Part shown: piece by piece, positions 55,648 through 64,000 of the stretch | Position numbering within the stretch: position 1 is the first letter of the stretch | Layout of the letters: every line of letters begins with the position of its first letter | Assembly: GCF_902859945.1 (NCBI RefSeq) | Contig: NZ_CADIKL010000005.1 | Coordinates: forward strand, 62,001-126,000 | DNA from: Paraburkholderia caffeinitolerans | Lineage (GTDB): Bacteria; Pseudomonadota; Gammaproteobacteria; Burkholderiales; Burkholderiaceae | Direction: 5' to 3' | Length of the DNA: 64,000 nt | Position numbers and translations under genes: made by a program | Notes under the pieces: generated by a model | Seen by the model: the letters and a program-made list of their open reading frames with translations, nothing else | What the model was told of the DNA's origin: nothing | Database searches by the model: none

Positions 55648-56167
55648 GGCTATTCCTCTTGATGGTTGTTGACTGCGCCACCGTACCCGATCGGTGCCGG
55701 GTCGCGCAATGGCCGCACTGTTTCTTTGGCATCGCAGGTAGCCCGTGCACTGGCTCTCCGCCCGCCTCCCGTTTCTTCTCACCTCAACAGCAACGTTCCC
55801 ATCCGCGTGGGATTCCGTCGCGTGCCGGGCGATGAAGCCCAGCGCGCGCAAGTGTGCCGTTTCGTCAGTCGCCGGACAGTTTGCGACCAGCAGCTGGCTT
55901 TCATTGCTGGCTCGCGTCATCCCAATGCTGCCTGGCGCCTCCACACCCGGCGCCTGAACGCATCTGAACAGTCGCTCACGGTAACAAAATTAGTTGTGTG
56001 CGCGGTAGCACATCACCCATAAAAATTGGGGACATATCAATGGCAGTTTTGATAACTGCTACAAGCAATACTGCATTTAATGACCTGAATCCATCGATAG
56101 TCAGTCAAACCTCCAGCCTGTCGCCCCTCACCGACGTGTCTGTCGCAGGGTCGTTGAATCGCTTGGG
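55648..56167. other. Region upstream of HU
   Basis: About 520 bp with no recognised gene. GAGGAAT just before the HU start is its ribosome site. Antisense frames extend across it but are not protein-like. Confidence 0.4.
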
Positions 56168-56191
56168 CGAACTTTGCACGTGCAAAGTTCG
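56168..56191. promoter_or_regulatory. 24-bp perfect palindrome with parS-like core
   Basis: A fully symmetric 24-bp site whose centre is TTTGCACGTGCAAA. The consensus chromosomal parS core is GTT-N-CACGTG-N-AAC; this site differs only by one symmetric base (T for G, A for C). With a ParB-family gene about 6 kb away, a centromere role is plausible. Other palindrome-binding regulators remain possible. Confidence 0.55.
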
Positions 56192-56502
56192 GCGCACCTG
56201 AGCAAAGGTGAACGTCTATGGTTCCGCTTCCAGCTTTCCAGACCGGACGCCGGTTTCCGACGGCACCAACCGCCGGGGCGCCCAGCCTGCCGGGCTCCGG
56301 CTGTTGCGGTGCTCTCTGCGGCGCACGGGCGTGCCGTGTGACCTTCTGGCGCATCACGTCAATGCGGTCACCCGCTAGCCGACTTCTTCACCGGGCCCGG
56401 TTGCGTGCCATGGCAAGTGTGGGCCATCGCATAAGGGACGCCCGCAGCGTGGCCTTGAGGTGAAACCCCAGCGGCAATTCCGGAACTTGGGCCCGTGTCC
56501 AC

Positions 56503-56545
56503 AAATGAAGGGGTAGATAGCCCTAAACTATCTACCCCTTCATTT
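56503..56545. repeat. Perfect 18-bp inverted repeat with 7-nt loop
   Basis: AAATGAAGGGGTAGATAG (56503-56520) is perfectly repeated in inverse at 56528-56545 around CCCTAAA. It has no T tract beyond the arm, so it is not a clear terminator. It lies about 390 bp past the relaxase stop. Possible roles are a replication or transfer structure, a protein-binding site or a bidirectional RNA hairpin. Confidence 0.7.
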
Positions 56546-56930
56546 CACTCATGCAACCGGCTACGTTCGTAGCGGCCTTTACAGGTTTGATGTCGGCCGA
56601 CGTAGGCGCGGTCCGTTAGTTGCTTTTACGAATAAAAAAGCAGCAACCTTCGCTGGTCGCTGGCTGGCGCAGATTCGGCTATTCGGAGGGCCATACCGAA
56701 CCCGAAAGAGGACAACAGTTTGCGCGATCCTCCGCTAATGATCGTGCGAGTACGCACGACTCATACCCTGTTTTATCGGTATCGCCAGCGCGGGCTGCCG
56801 GCGTCAGGTAACGAGCGCTTATACTCGGCCCATGTTGACCTCGCGAATGCCCACGCCGGGCGCGACCGCAATCGGGCCGTCGCGATCGATGTGTGCAAGC
56901 TCGTTCATTTTCTTCGCTCAGGTTGATGGT
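56546..56930. other. Region downstream of the relaxase gene
   Basis: About 385 bp with no recognised gene, repeat or terminator. Confidence 0.4.
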
Positions 56931-59900
56931 TCATCGGTCAATATCCGGCCCGCTGTCCGGTGCATCCGGATCAGCTGGCGGTGCTACATCCAAGTCGGGA
57001 TTGGACGGATCTTCCGGGGTGGGTGGCGGCGGATTGCGCACAACATCGCGCAGCTCGTCACGCTCCCATGCCTCGCGCTCACGCTGCGCCGCCCGACGTT
57101 CCAGCGCTTCGGAATCGAGCTCCGCAAGCCGGACCTGCCGGATGCTCTCCAGCTCCGGTTGCTCGAACACGATGCGCATACGCGTGTCGGCCGCCACACG
57201 CGCCGCGGCCGCCTGGAAGTCATCAGGTCCGGACAGCGACAGCGTGCTGCCGAACTTCTGCTGCGCGAAACGCAGCGCAATCTCGATCGCCTCGCGCTCG
57301 CTATCCCACAGGCGCAACGTGCGGCCCTCGTCGACGAGGAACGCCACACCGTCCTTCCGGTAGTCGACCTCGCCGCTGGCCCGCACCTCGTACGTGATCG
57401 CCGGGCCCGCGTAGATGATCTCGTTGCGGTCGTAGGCTGCCGGTCGGTTCACCGCATGAGACGGCGCACTGAAAATGACCGCGCGTTCGTCGTCTGCACG
57501 TTTCGTCCGCAGGAGGATCTGCTGCATCCGGCGCAACTCACGCAGCGCCCGTTCGTCGCCTTCCTGAGCGCGCTCCTGAAGGAAGTCACGATACCGCTCG
57601 GTCAAGGGCCGGCTTGCGGCGCCCTTCAGCGCATCCCGCTCTTTCGCGATCTGCACACGCAGCGCAGCCTCTGCCTCAAGGCGCGCAACACGTGCCGCGG
57701 AAAGCTGCTCGCGGCGCTGCGCACCTGACAGGTCCATGCGCGGGCGTTCAACCAGCGCGCTACGGGCACTGTAGAACTCGGATTTGACCGCCTTTCGCCG
57801 CTCACTCTCATGATCGGCCTGCGCATCCCACGCGCGACGTAGCTCGTTCCGGTATGCCGATCGCCATTGCTGGAACTCGCCCCATAGGTCCCGTTCAGGC
57901 GCACGCCTCTGTGCATGCTCCGGATCACGTCCTGTCTGTGCACGATAGGTCTCGCGCAGCAGCTCAGCCGCCTCCTCCCATGACAGGTTCATCTCCTTGG
58001 TGAGGAAGTCAGACACATTCAGATTGCGCGAGCCGGCCTGGATCCTGTCACCGCCGTCCGCGCCTTTACCGATCGAATACTTTTCGACGATCACTCCGTG
58101 CGTATGCGCGAGCACGGCCAGCAACCGGCCCGCGTCGAGCGTCGCGCGAATCTCTGTGAACTCATCCCGCTCCCGGGCACGTCGCACCGTGCGAGCCTCG
58201 GACAGGTCACGCGCAAACTGGTCGCAAACGGTATCGGCTGCCCGGCCCGTCGATGCGCGCGCACCTGCATTGAAATCGACCGACGCCGCGTCCGTCGGCA
58301 GCGGCGTATCAGTTGGCCGGATCTCGAACGGCAGCGATTCGATCGCATCGAACGATTGCACATCCGCGAGGCTGCGGATTTCCTCACGCGGTCCGAACCC
58401 TGCAGGCAGGCCGCCGCCGCTCAGACCAAAAGGCTCGCGTGAGCCGAACGGTCCTCCTGCCCGCATGAACTTCCCGGCAGCGGTGCGGGTGAGACGCGTC
58501 CGCCCTGCCTCGTCGGCCTGGTCCCACGCGACAAACATGCGATCTACGATCGCTTTCCATTCAGGCTCGCCGGCGGAACTGTCAATGGCATCGGGTTCGC
58601 CCGACCATTGCCACCGATCCTCGAACTCGCCGTAATTGCGGCCCACGTCGAAACCGCCCTCGGCACCTTCGCGCCATCGCGGCAGTGGCACCGAAATGAC
58701 TAGCTGTTCTCTTCCCGCTCGCTCGCGATCGCCAGACCATCGCAGTGCGTCAATTCGTTCGGCTTGCTGGTTTCCCAGCTCCAGTAATGCATCAGCCGGC
58801 AGAAGCACTTGACGTCGCGCGGCGTCGCCATCCACACCGCGGCCGGGCATGCCATGCACACGGTGGGCGGATTGGGACGGCGCGCCGGATCGATCGAAGC
58901 GAGCGTCAAAGTCGTGATCCGCTCCGGCTCGCCATCGCCCCGTGATTTCGCGGTGCGCGCGTTCGAGCTCGTTCCACCATTGCTGCGACTGCCCTGTCCT
59001 TTCCGGTTCCCGCCCGGCACCGCGCTCTCGCGCCCGCCCTCCTGCTCCGGCGGCTCCCATCCGCTTCCAATCTCGCCAGTGTCCGGATCGATCGTGGCGC
59101 TGTTGTGTTCGCTCTCGTGTGCGTTCATTAAGCCCTCCTGTTGCGTCATAGAACCGCTGTTCGCGGTGATCGAGAATGCGCCGCTGCTCCGCCGGCGGCG
59201 CTGCCTGATACGTCTTGTAAAAACTGCTGCCGCTGTTCAGATACTTGATCTCTCTCGCGCGCGTGTCGTGCCACGTCTCGAGCGAATCGAGATAGATCCG
59301 CGGCGTATCGCGCGGTACGCCTGGCTCGACGTACTGCGCATGCACATTCGATTCGAGCGCCTCACGCTTGGCCGTAGCATCGAGCTCGATGAACTCGCGC
59401 GAAAACACGAACTCCTTCAGGTTCACACCCTTCGCGGCACCGGGCGGTTTGACGTTCTCGTACTCCGACTCCCTGCCGGCATTGCGTGTGCGCGTCTCGC
59501 CGTACTCCGTGATCAAGGCCCTGAAGTCGTCATACCGGGTCACATCACGCGTCATCACTGCCTCAAGAATCGAGGCCTTCAGCTCGCGGTTAGCGCCCTC
59601 GAACACATCGCCCTTGTACCGGCTGATCATTTCGGACGCGTCCGTGAACTGCACACGCCGGTTGTCCTTTGGGCTCGCCAGTCCGTACTTCGCGTTAATG
59701 TGCTCCTGAAAAGCCTCCAGATACCGCTCGTTATGGTCAACCTTCCCGAACGGATCAAGCCGTCTGCCCGTTACCAGATTCATTTCCGGGATCACCACAT
59801 GCACGTGAACCTTGCGCTCGACAGCCTCGCCCGTCTTGCGGTCCGCATAGCTCTTGATCCGCGGCACATGCGCTTCGGCGTAGAAGTTGTATTCGTCCCG

Positions 59901-60173
59901 ACGGTATGCGGCAAACGCAAACGCCTCGAACTCGCGCACGATCTCACCCAGCAGCTCGCGGTCGACCTCGTCTTCCTTGAAAGACAGCGTGACATTCAGG
60001 TAGCGTTCAGCGTCCGTGTCGATCGACTGGATGATGTCGTTCGTCAGATCGAGATCGCCGGCGAGTATCACGCGCTCGTCCATCTCGTCGCGTTCCATTT
60101 CGCGACCCTGCTTCTGGCCCTTCTCCAGGTATGCCTTGATCCCGTCGTGATAGCCGCGTACGCGTATGAGCAT
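56931..60173 (-). CDS. Relaxase / mobilisation nuclease with C-terminal LPD7-like domain
   Basis: A 1080-residue relaxase that would nick oriT and lead the strand during conjugation. The histidine motif HVHVVIP (residues 123-129) with H102 nearby is the metal-binding triad region of MobA/VirD2-like (MOBP-type) relaxases; the catalytic Tyr is expected in the first 15-60 residues. The middle section, about residues 330-760, is long and charged. Near the C-terminus VDYRKDGVAFLVDEGRTLRL and the following 65 residues match the polyvalent LPD7 domain, often fused to relaxases. The tail is Pro/Asp-rich. It is the last gene of a four-gene operon with MobC and two small proteins. No TraG-type coupling ATPase is in view. 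Confidence 0.88.
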   Translation of the reverse strand: MLIRVRGYHDGIKAYLEKGQKQGREMERDEMDERVILAGDLDLTNDIIQSIDTDAERYLNVTLSFKEDEVDRELLGEIVREFEAFAFAAYRRDEYNFYAEAHVPRIKSYADRKTGEAVERKVHVHVVIPEMNLVTGRRLDPFGKVDHNERYLEAFQEHINAKYGLASPKDNRRVQFTDASEMISRYKGDVFEGANRELKASILEAVMTRDVTRYDDFRALITEYGETRTRNAGRESEYENVKPPGAAKGVNLKEFVFSREFIELDATAKREALESNVHAQYVEPGVPRDTPRIYLDSLETWHDTRAREIKYLNSGSSFYKTYQAAPPAEQRRILDHREQRFYDATGGLNERTRERTQQRHDRSGHWRDWKRMGAAGAGGRARERGAGREPERTGQSQQWWNELERAHREITGRWRAGADHDFDARFDRSGAPSQSAHRVHGMPGRGVDGDAARRQVLLPADALLELGNQQAERIDALRWSGDRERAGREQLVISVPLPRWREGAEGGFDVGRNYGEFEDRWQWSGEPDAIDSSAGEPEWKAIVDRMFVAWDQADEAGRTRLTRTAAGKFMRAGGPFGSREPFGLSGGGLPAGFGPREEIRSLADVQSFDAIESLPFEIRPTDTPLPTDAASVDFNAGARASTGRAADTVCDQFARDLSEARTVRRARERDEFTEIRATLDAGRLLAVLAHTHGVIVEKYSIGKGADGGDRIQAGSRNLNVSDFLTKEMNLSWEEAAELLRETYRAQTGRDPEHAQRRAPERDLWGEFQQWRSAYRNELRRAWDAQADHESERRKAVKSEFYSARSALVERPRMDLSGAQRREQLSAARVARLEAEAALRVQIAKERDALKGAASRPLTERYRDFLQERAQEGDERALRELRRMQQILLRTKRADDERAVIFSAPSHAVNRPAAYDRNEIIYAGPAITYEVRASGEVDYRKDGVAFLVDEGRTLRLWDSEREAIEIALRFAQQKFGSTLSLSGPDDFQAAAARVAADTRMRIVFEQPELESIRQVRLAELDSEALERRAAQREREAWERDELRDVVRNPPPPTPEDPSNPDLDVAPPADPDAPDSGPDIDR

Positions 60174-60177
60174 CGTC

Positions 60178-60411
60178 CTACTCCAGCATCCCGCGCTCGG
60201 CGAGCCAGCGCTCAGCCCCTTCGATGCGCAAAAGCAGCGTGCTGTTCACGATCGACAGCAGCAGATGGCCAGCGGCATCGACAGCCGCCCGGGCGCTGTC
60301 GCAGTCCGGCTGCGTCAGCGTACGCGCACCGTCATGGTCGCGATCGAAGTGCAGCTTCGTCTCCAGCTCGATGACCGCCATGATGGCGGCCTGCTTTTGA
60401 TCCATTCCCAT
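60178..60411 (-). CDS. Small hypothetical protein of the mob operon
   Basis: A 77-residue helical protein, 4 bp before the relaxase and 5 bp after mobC, so clearly part of the operon. No motif is recognised. It may be an accessory relaxosome component. Confidence 0.65.
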   Translation of the reverse strand: MGMDQKQAAIMAVIELETKLHFDRDHDGARTLTQPDCDSARAAVDAAGHLLLSIVNSTLLLRIEGAERWLAERGMLE

Positions 60412-60416
60412 CGATA

Positions 60417-60782
60417 TCAGTCGACCTTGTTCAGGGTTGCCTTGAGGTACTGCCCGATGAGCTGCAATTGCGCGAGCAGTTGCTCGTAGGTCGCCTCCGA
60501 AAGCTTCCCGCGAACGTGCTCCGAGTTCGCGCGGTGGGCAATCTGGTTCAGGTTGTTGCTGGTCTTGTTGAAGATGTACAGCAACCGCTTGCGGTCTCCG
60601 CTCGCCACCGGGCGCGCAATCACCTGCGTACGGTTGGTGAGCACCGCCTGCCTGAAAAACTCTGATTGCGTCATCCCGCTTTGCGCCACCTTGGCAAGGT
60701 ACGCTGCGCGATCCGCATCCGACAGACGGAACGCGATCGGCTTGCCCAGCCCTGCCCCGTCATTGCTCTTCTGCCGTGGCAT
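60417..60782 (-). CDS. mobC: MobC-like relaxosome accessory protein
   Basis: A 121-residue plasmid mobilisation protein. IAFRLSDADRAAYLAKVAQS then GMTQSEFFRQAVL is a ribbon-helix-helix DNA-binding region, and NKTSNNLNQIAHRANSE is the characteristic MobC segment. It would bind oriT and help the relaxase. Its ATG overlaps the stop codon of the upstream small gene by one base (TAATG). Confidence 0.9.
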   Translation of the reverse strand: MPRQKSNDGAGLGKPIAFRLSDADRAAYLAKVAQSGMTQSEFFRQAVLTNRTQVIARPVASGDRKRLLYIFNKTSNNLNQIAHRANSEHVRGKLSEATYEQLLAQLQLIGQYLKATLNKVD

Positions 60783-61039
60783 TACCAGAGCCCCGTCGAA
60801 CGACTACGGTCGATCTCGGCGCCGACCATCGCGAACGGCCTGCCGTCGTCCTCGATCGGATGCGCGCGAAACTCGTATTCCGGCCACCGCAACTCGCACT
60901 CGCGCAGCGCGCGCATTGCCTGGTCACCCGTCATTGGCAACGTATAGCCTGCCCACGGCAGATAACGCGGCTCGCTGCCGCGCTCGTCGGCACGCGGCCC
61001 CACTACAAGCTGGATCACCCATTCACTGCTCGGAATCAT
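60782..61039 (-). CDS. Small hypothetical protein, first gene of the mob operon
   Basis: An 85-residue protein of unknown function, directly coupled to mobC. GGAGG lies 8 nt before ATG 61039 (MIPSSEWVIQLV); the frame opens at 61066. WVIQLVVGPRADER and YEFRAHPIEDD look like a small globular fold. It lies closest to the candidate oriT. Confidence 0.7.
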   Translation of the reverse strand: MIPSSEWVIQLVVGPRADERGSEPRYLPWAGYTLPMTGDQAMRALRECELRWPEYEFRAHPIEDDGRPFAMVGAEIDRSRSTGLW

Positions 61040-61081
61040 CGCCAGACCTCCGTATTCATTACGCATACCAGGCAGTGCTTA

Positions 61082-61195
61082 GTGTCAGTAACGGAGTTGC
61101 CGACACGCGGACGCGGCAATAGACCGCGGCGGGGTTTCAAAGGGGCCCGCCCCTTTGGCACGAAATATTTTACGGAACGCGTAGCGTTACGTAAA
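61082..61195. other. Candidate oriT with three inverted repeats
   Basis: Upstream of the mob operon lie three inverted repeats within 115 bp. The first is 61082-61092 with 61096-61106 (9 of 11 matches, loop GGA). The second is CAAAGGGG with CCCCTTTG (61138-61157, perfect). The third is TTTACGGAACGC with GCGTTACGTAAA (61169-61195, one mismatch). Position and structure fit an origin of transfer; a nic site was not identified. Confidence 0.55.
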
Positions 61196-61371
61196 CATAT
61201 TCGACGTGCCTCGCCCCGCTCTTGCCACACATTATTTCCTACGCATATTCTACGCCCCTACTACACCAGTACATCACGCATTGCGTGGGAGTACTACCCA
61301 ATACAACCTTGCCCCTACATGCTGTCGTCATTCATACTACGTCCATACTACATTTATTCGCCATTTCCCCA

Positions 61372-61893
61372 ATGGATCACGAACAACTTGCTTCCGCGCT
61401 GCGCCGCCTTGCCAGCACAAGCCCGAAACGCAGTAAAGCTTCCCATCTCAAGGCCCTCCTTCCGGACATTGAGGCGGCGCTCGCCGCTCGCGTTCCCGCC
61501 GCTGATATCCTGAATACCTTGCGCGAACAGGGACTCGATATCTCCCTTCGGACGTTTCACGGAACCCTGTACAGGCTTCGAAAGATCACCTCTCCGCCCG
61601 ATTCCGGCAGCAAATCCGGCGCTGCGGCAGCCCGCCCCAGCGCCCCGCCCCCCGTTACAGCCTCCCGAGCGACAGCCCCTCTCGAAACGCACAAGCCTAC
61701 CCCTCCCACGACCGATGCACCGGCACCGGCACAGACTCGCATCAAAACCTTCGAGCAATTGCAGTCTGAGAATCCCCACCTCTCAAGCATGCAGTTGAAC
61801 CGCCTCTACGCCGAACAGTACGGCGAACCTCGCGTGAGCAATGCCGATATTGATGCACTCAAGAAAAAATACCCTCAGCACGCGAAACCCTGA
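61372..61893 (+). CDS. Plasmid-type protein with a predicted N-terminal HTH-like region
   Basis: A 173-residue protein, divergent from the mob operon. Residues 1-70 (MDHEQLASALRRLAST, then LKALLPDIEAALAARVPAAD and ISLRTFHGTLYRLRK) look like a compact helical DNA-binding region as found in accessory mobilisation proteins. A Pro/Ala-rich linker follows, then KTFEQLQSENPHLSSMQLNR and a Lys-rich end. The upstream extension of the frame to 61222 is rejected. No ribosome site is strong. Its function is unknown. Confidence 0.65.
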   Translation: MDHEQLASALRRLASTSPKRSKASHLKALLPDIEAALAARVPAADILNTLREQGLDISLRTFHGTLYRLRKITSPPDSGSKSGAAAARPSAPPPVTASRATAPLETHKPTPPTTDAPAPAQTRIKTFEQLQSENPHLSSMQLNRLYAEQYGEPRVSNADIDALKKKYPQHAKP

Positions 61894-62115
61894 GCCGCAT
61901 CGGCCCGCCGCACTGCGCCGGGTCGGGCCGCTCCCCATGCATCCTGCATGGGTCCCCGTGGCCCTCGATACGGGCGCGCGGCGCGCGCGATACCACCCTG
62001 GTTCGCACACGCAGTTACATTCTGTTTCGCAAAACGCGGCGCCTTCAGGCGTGCTCCTTGGCACAATCGCCCTGCCCCTGCCTAGTCCCCAAAGCCATGC
62101 GGTAGGAGCCTCGGA

Positions 62116-62145
62116 AAGCCGGTCTGCGTACCGGCTTCTTTTTTT
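62116..62145 (+). terminator. Terminator after the HTH-like gene
   Basis: AAGCCGGT (62116-62123) pairs with ACCGGCTT (62130-62137) around CTGCGT and is followed by a long T tract. It ends plus-strand transcription from 61372. Confidence 0.88.
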
Positions 62146-62165
62146 CCTGTGCAGAACCCGTAAAG

Positions 62166-62197
62166 CAAAAAGCCGCCCGGGCGTTCACCCGGACGGC
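62166..62197 (-). terminator. Terminator after parB
   Basis: On the minus strand GCCGTCCGGG pairs with CCCGGGCGGC (one G-T pair) around a 6-nt loop and runs into TTTTT. It follows the parB stop by 40 bp and faces the plus-strand terminator at 62116. Confidence 0.88.
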
Positions 62198-62237
62198 GGC
62201 ATGTGACAACCCGCACTTACGCGAAGTGCATCACGGC

Positions 62238-64000
62238 TCAGGCGACTTCGGCTTCCTCCGCGTCCCCGTCGTTGCACTCATCCTGCGTGCTATCGGCATC
62301 GCTTTCCCCGTCATCCTCCCATTGGCCGTACGTGACGTGTTCCGGCACCTCACGGTTGCGCAGCACTTCCGGCAACCAGCCCGCGTCCGTCATGCGAAGC
62401 TCGGCGGCAGCTGCGGCATCGCCCTTTTTCAGCCCGCGCAGTTCGCCTGCGGCCTGCGGCGAAACCGTCTCGCCGACGACGGTCACGATACGATCTTTCG
62501 GGACGTGCTCGAAATACCCTGCACGCGTTGGCTTCCAGTAGCGCGTGAGGTCCAGTTCCAGCGTGTTCGCCACTTCGTTGACCGGGTGCGCCCGGTCAAC
62601 GGGACTGATGCTGTCTACCGTCGCGGCCACGCAGAATGCAAACAGGTTTGACATCACGTCCACATCCTGTTGCAGCAGCCACGCGAGCAGTTCATCGGTG
62701 CGCTTCGGCAGCATCCGGCTCCACTTCGCCCGCTCGCCTTCAAACGCCTTCCATGCAGCGCTGTCGGCCATGTCGTCGGCGTTCGACACCAGCGCATCGC
62801 GCGATGTATGCACGTCGATCCGCACCGCATGGTCGATGTATGACTGTCGGTACACGTCATCGAACACAGCCGGAATCATCCGGTACATCAGCACGGCCAG
62901 CGCAACGGTCGGCTGCTGCGCAAGCTCGATCTGTACCGCAGCCGTGCGGTGCGCGGTAAGCCGTTTGCACAGCTTTTCGCCGTGCAGGGGCCGGGCCTTC
63001 GCGGGCAGGTCGCGATTTCGCTGCGCATGCGCGAAGTGAGCGATACTGCCCGCGTCTGCGTCGTTGATTTCCCGGCACCGCAGGCCGCGCGTGATCTGCA
63101 CCTTCCCGTCCTCGTCAATGGCGACGAACGCACCGGCCTGCTTCATGTCGTCGGCGGCGAATGTTTCGAAGCGCTCGGCATAGGCGTCAACAGCAGCCGA
63201 AGCATCGTTGAGCGCGTTGTCCAGCTTTTCCCAAAGCGCCTCGTCTTCCTCGCCGTCCTGATCGGCGTAATACGCATCAAGCGCGGCCTTCGCCTCGTCG
63301 CGCGTGGCAACAAGCTTCGCAAGCTCGGCCTTTTCCGCTTTGGTCGGCTTGCGCGTGGTCGATGCGATCCGGTCGTACTGGAACAGTTCGGCCTGGTCAC
63401 AGCGGGTCCGCGTTTCCACGAAACACCAGCCCTCAGTGGCCACGGCTTGGGATAGCTCGATCAGGCGGTCAGTTGCCAGGCGATGCAGCAGGTCAGCGTC
63501 CGCGATGTATCCGGCGTTCTGGTCGTCGGAAAACAGATCGCGACGCACGTAGCCGCCTGCCGCCTCGTAAGCGTCTAGCCCGACAAACTTCGCGAGCGGA
63601 TTCTCGCTGGCGTCGAGCTCCGCTTTCGTCAGCGCTGCGCGCAGTTCGGATGGTCGGCGTTGCCAGGCATTTGGGGCATCGTTCCACACGCGTTCCTGCG
63701 TCGCGTGATCGTCGGCCAGTGCAAGCACCTTCGCCTGCTCATAATCCAGCTTGTCGTCGCGCAGCAGGTCAAGCAGCGCCGGAGCGAGGTTCGAAATTTT
63801 CAGTGCACGGCGCACCACCATTTCGGAGACTTTGAACAGCGCCGCGACGTGGGCCACACTTTTGCCATCCTCCGTGAGCAGGCGGAACGCTACGCTTTCA
63901 TCTGCGATCGACATGGCTTCCCGTTCCCGGTTCTCGATCAGCGACGCAGCCACCGCCTCGCCATCACTTACGATCAGCACCGGCACCAGGTAATCCTTAG
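62238..64000 (-). CDS. ParB/RepB/Spo0J-family partition protein (start beyond window)
   Basis: At least 587 codons of a large plasmid-type ParB. The frame is open to the window edge (KDYLVPVLIVSDG), so the start is beyond 64000. VPVLIVSDGEAVAASLIENREREAMS continues the ParB nuclease-like N-terminal domain, here cut; its ENxxR region (ENREREAMS) is visible. KSVAHVAALFKVSEMVVRRA is the HTH. The remaining 400 residues are a long helical extension typical of such plasmid ParB proteins, not of chromosomal Spo0J, and end in an acidic tail. Its target may be the 24-bp palindrome at 56168. Location and type support a plasmid origin of this block. Confidence 0.88.
   Translation of the reverse strand, partial: KDYLVPVLIVSDGEAVAASLIENREREAMSIADESVAFRLLTEDGKSVAHVAALFKVSEMVVRRALKISNLAPALLDLLRDDKLDYEQAKVLALADDHATQERVWNDAPNAWQRRPSELRAALTKAELDASENPLAKFVGLDAYEAAGGYVRRDLFSDDQNAGYIADADLLHRLATDRLIELSQAVATEGWCFVETRTRCDQAELFQYDRIASTTRKPTKAEKAELAKLVATRDEAKAALDAYYADQDGEEDEALWEKLDNALNDASAAVDAYAERFETFAADDMKQAGAFVAIDEDGKVQITRGLRCREINDADAGSIAHFAHAQRNRDLPAKARPLHGEKLCKRLTAHRTAAVQIELAQQPTVALAVLMYRMIPAVFDDVYRQSYIDHAVRIDVHTSRDALVSNADDMADSAAWKAFEGERAKWSRMLPKRTDELLAWLLQQDVDVMSNLFAFCVAATVDSISPVDRAHPVNEVANTLELDLTRYWKPTRAGYFEHVPKDRIVTVVGETVSPQAAGELRGLKKGDAAAAAELRMTDAGWLPEVLRNREVPEHVTYGQWEDDGESDADSTQDECNDGDAEEAEVA

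Noticed and set aside
58809..60374. 521-codon open frame antisense to the relaxase
   Set aside because: Shadow frame; the relaxase on the minus strand has clear motifs, operon spacing and domain matches.

Overview
The window looks like a Burkholderiaceae chromosome (Paraburkholderia, Caballeronia or Burkholderia). It is GC-rich, and the first 6 kb carry the order ilvB-ilvN-ilvC-psd-pssA-leuA, which I associate with that family. This block links branched-chain amino acid synthesis to phosphatidylethanolamine synthesis. leuA has its own promoter and a short leucine-rich leader ORF that looks like an attenuator. From the leuA terminator to the end of the window the DNA is accessory: recombinases, catabolic cassettes, regulators, decayed insertion sequences, duplicated and broken genes, a defence gene and a plasmid-type mobilisation and partition block.

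6.2-11.3 kb: a four-gene operon on the minus strand that I recognise as a gamma-mobile-trio (GMT) cassette, gmtY-gmtZ-gmtX, preceded by a small primase-like protein. It abuts the leuA terminator. 11.6-24.4 kb: a catabolic region for an unidentified amino-acid-like substrate. It holds two D-glutamate-cyclase-like (DUF4392) paralogues around a PLP enzyme, an MHS-type transporter, an aldehyde dehydrogenase, a 3-hydroxyisobutyrate-dehydrogenase-type enzyme, a LysR regulator, a class V aminotransferase-fold enzyme and a complete polar amino acid ABC importer. 24.6-33 kb: an IS3 remnant, then a second catabolic set (two ACS-type transporters, an HpcH/HpaI aldolase, a porin, an RraA-like protein, a C-N hydrolase, a divergent LysR regulator), then an IS4-type remnant.

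33.6-51.8 kb: amine and amino acid uptake and degradation. It contains a porin, an orphan Leu/Ile/Val-type binding protein, a GntR regulator, an APC permease, a gamma-glutamyl-GABA hydrolase-like enzyme, an unusual AAA+ protein, an aldehyde dehydrogenase, an EutR-like AraC regulator, a CtaG-like membrane protein, a copper amine oxidase and an ethanolamine-type permease. The hydrolase/GntR divergent pair occurs twice, each copy having lost a different gene. The likely logic is import of an amine, oxidation to aldehyde plus ammonia, then oxidation to acid.

51.8-64 kb: an array of about 20-bp repeats resembling solo transposon ends, a NACHT NTPase with an N-terminal nuclease-like domain, an HU protein, then a relaxase/MobC operon with a candidate oriT, a small HTH-like protein and a large ParB-family protein running off the end. 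A 24-bp palindrome with a parS-like core lies 6 kb from parB. This last part looks like an integrated plasmid or integrative mobilisable element. No tRNA, rRNA or CRISPR array was recognised.
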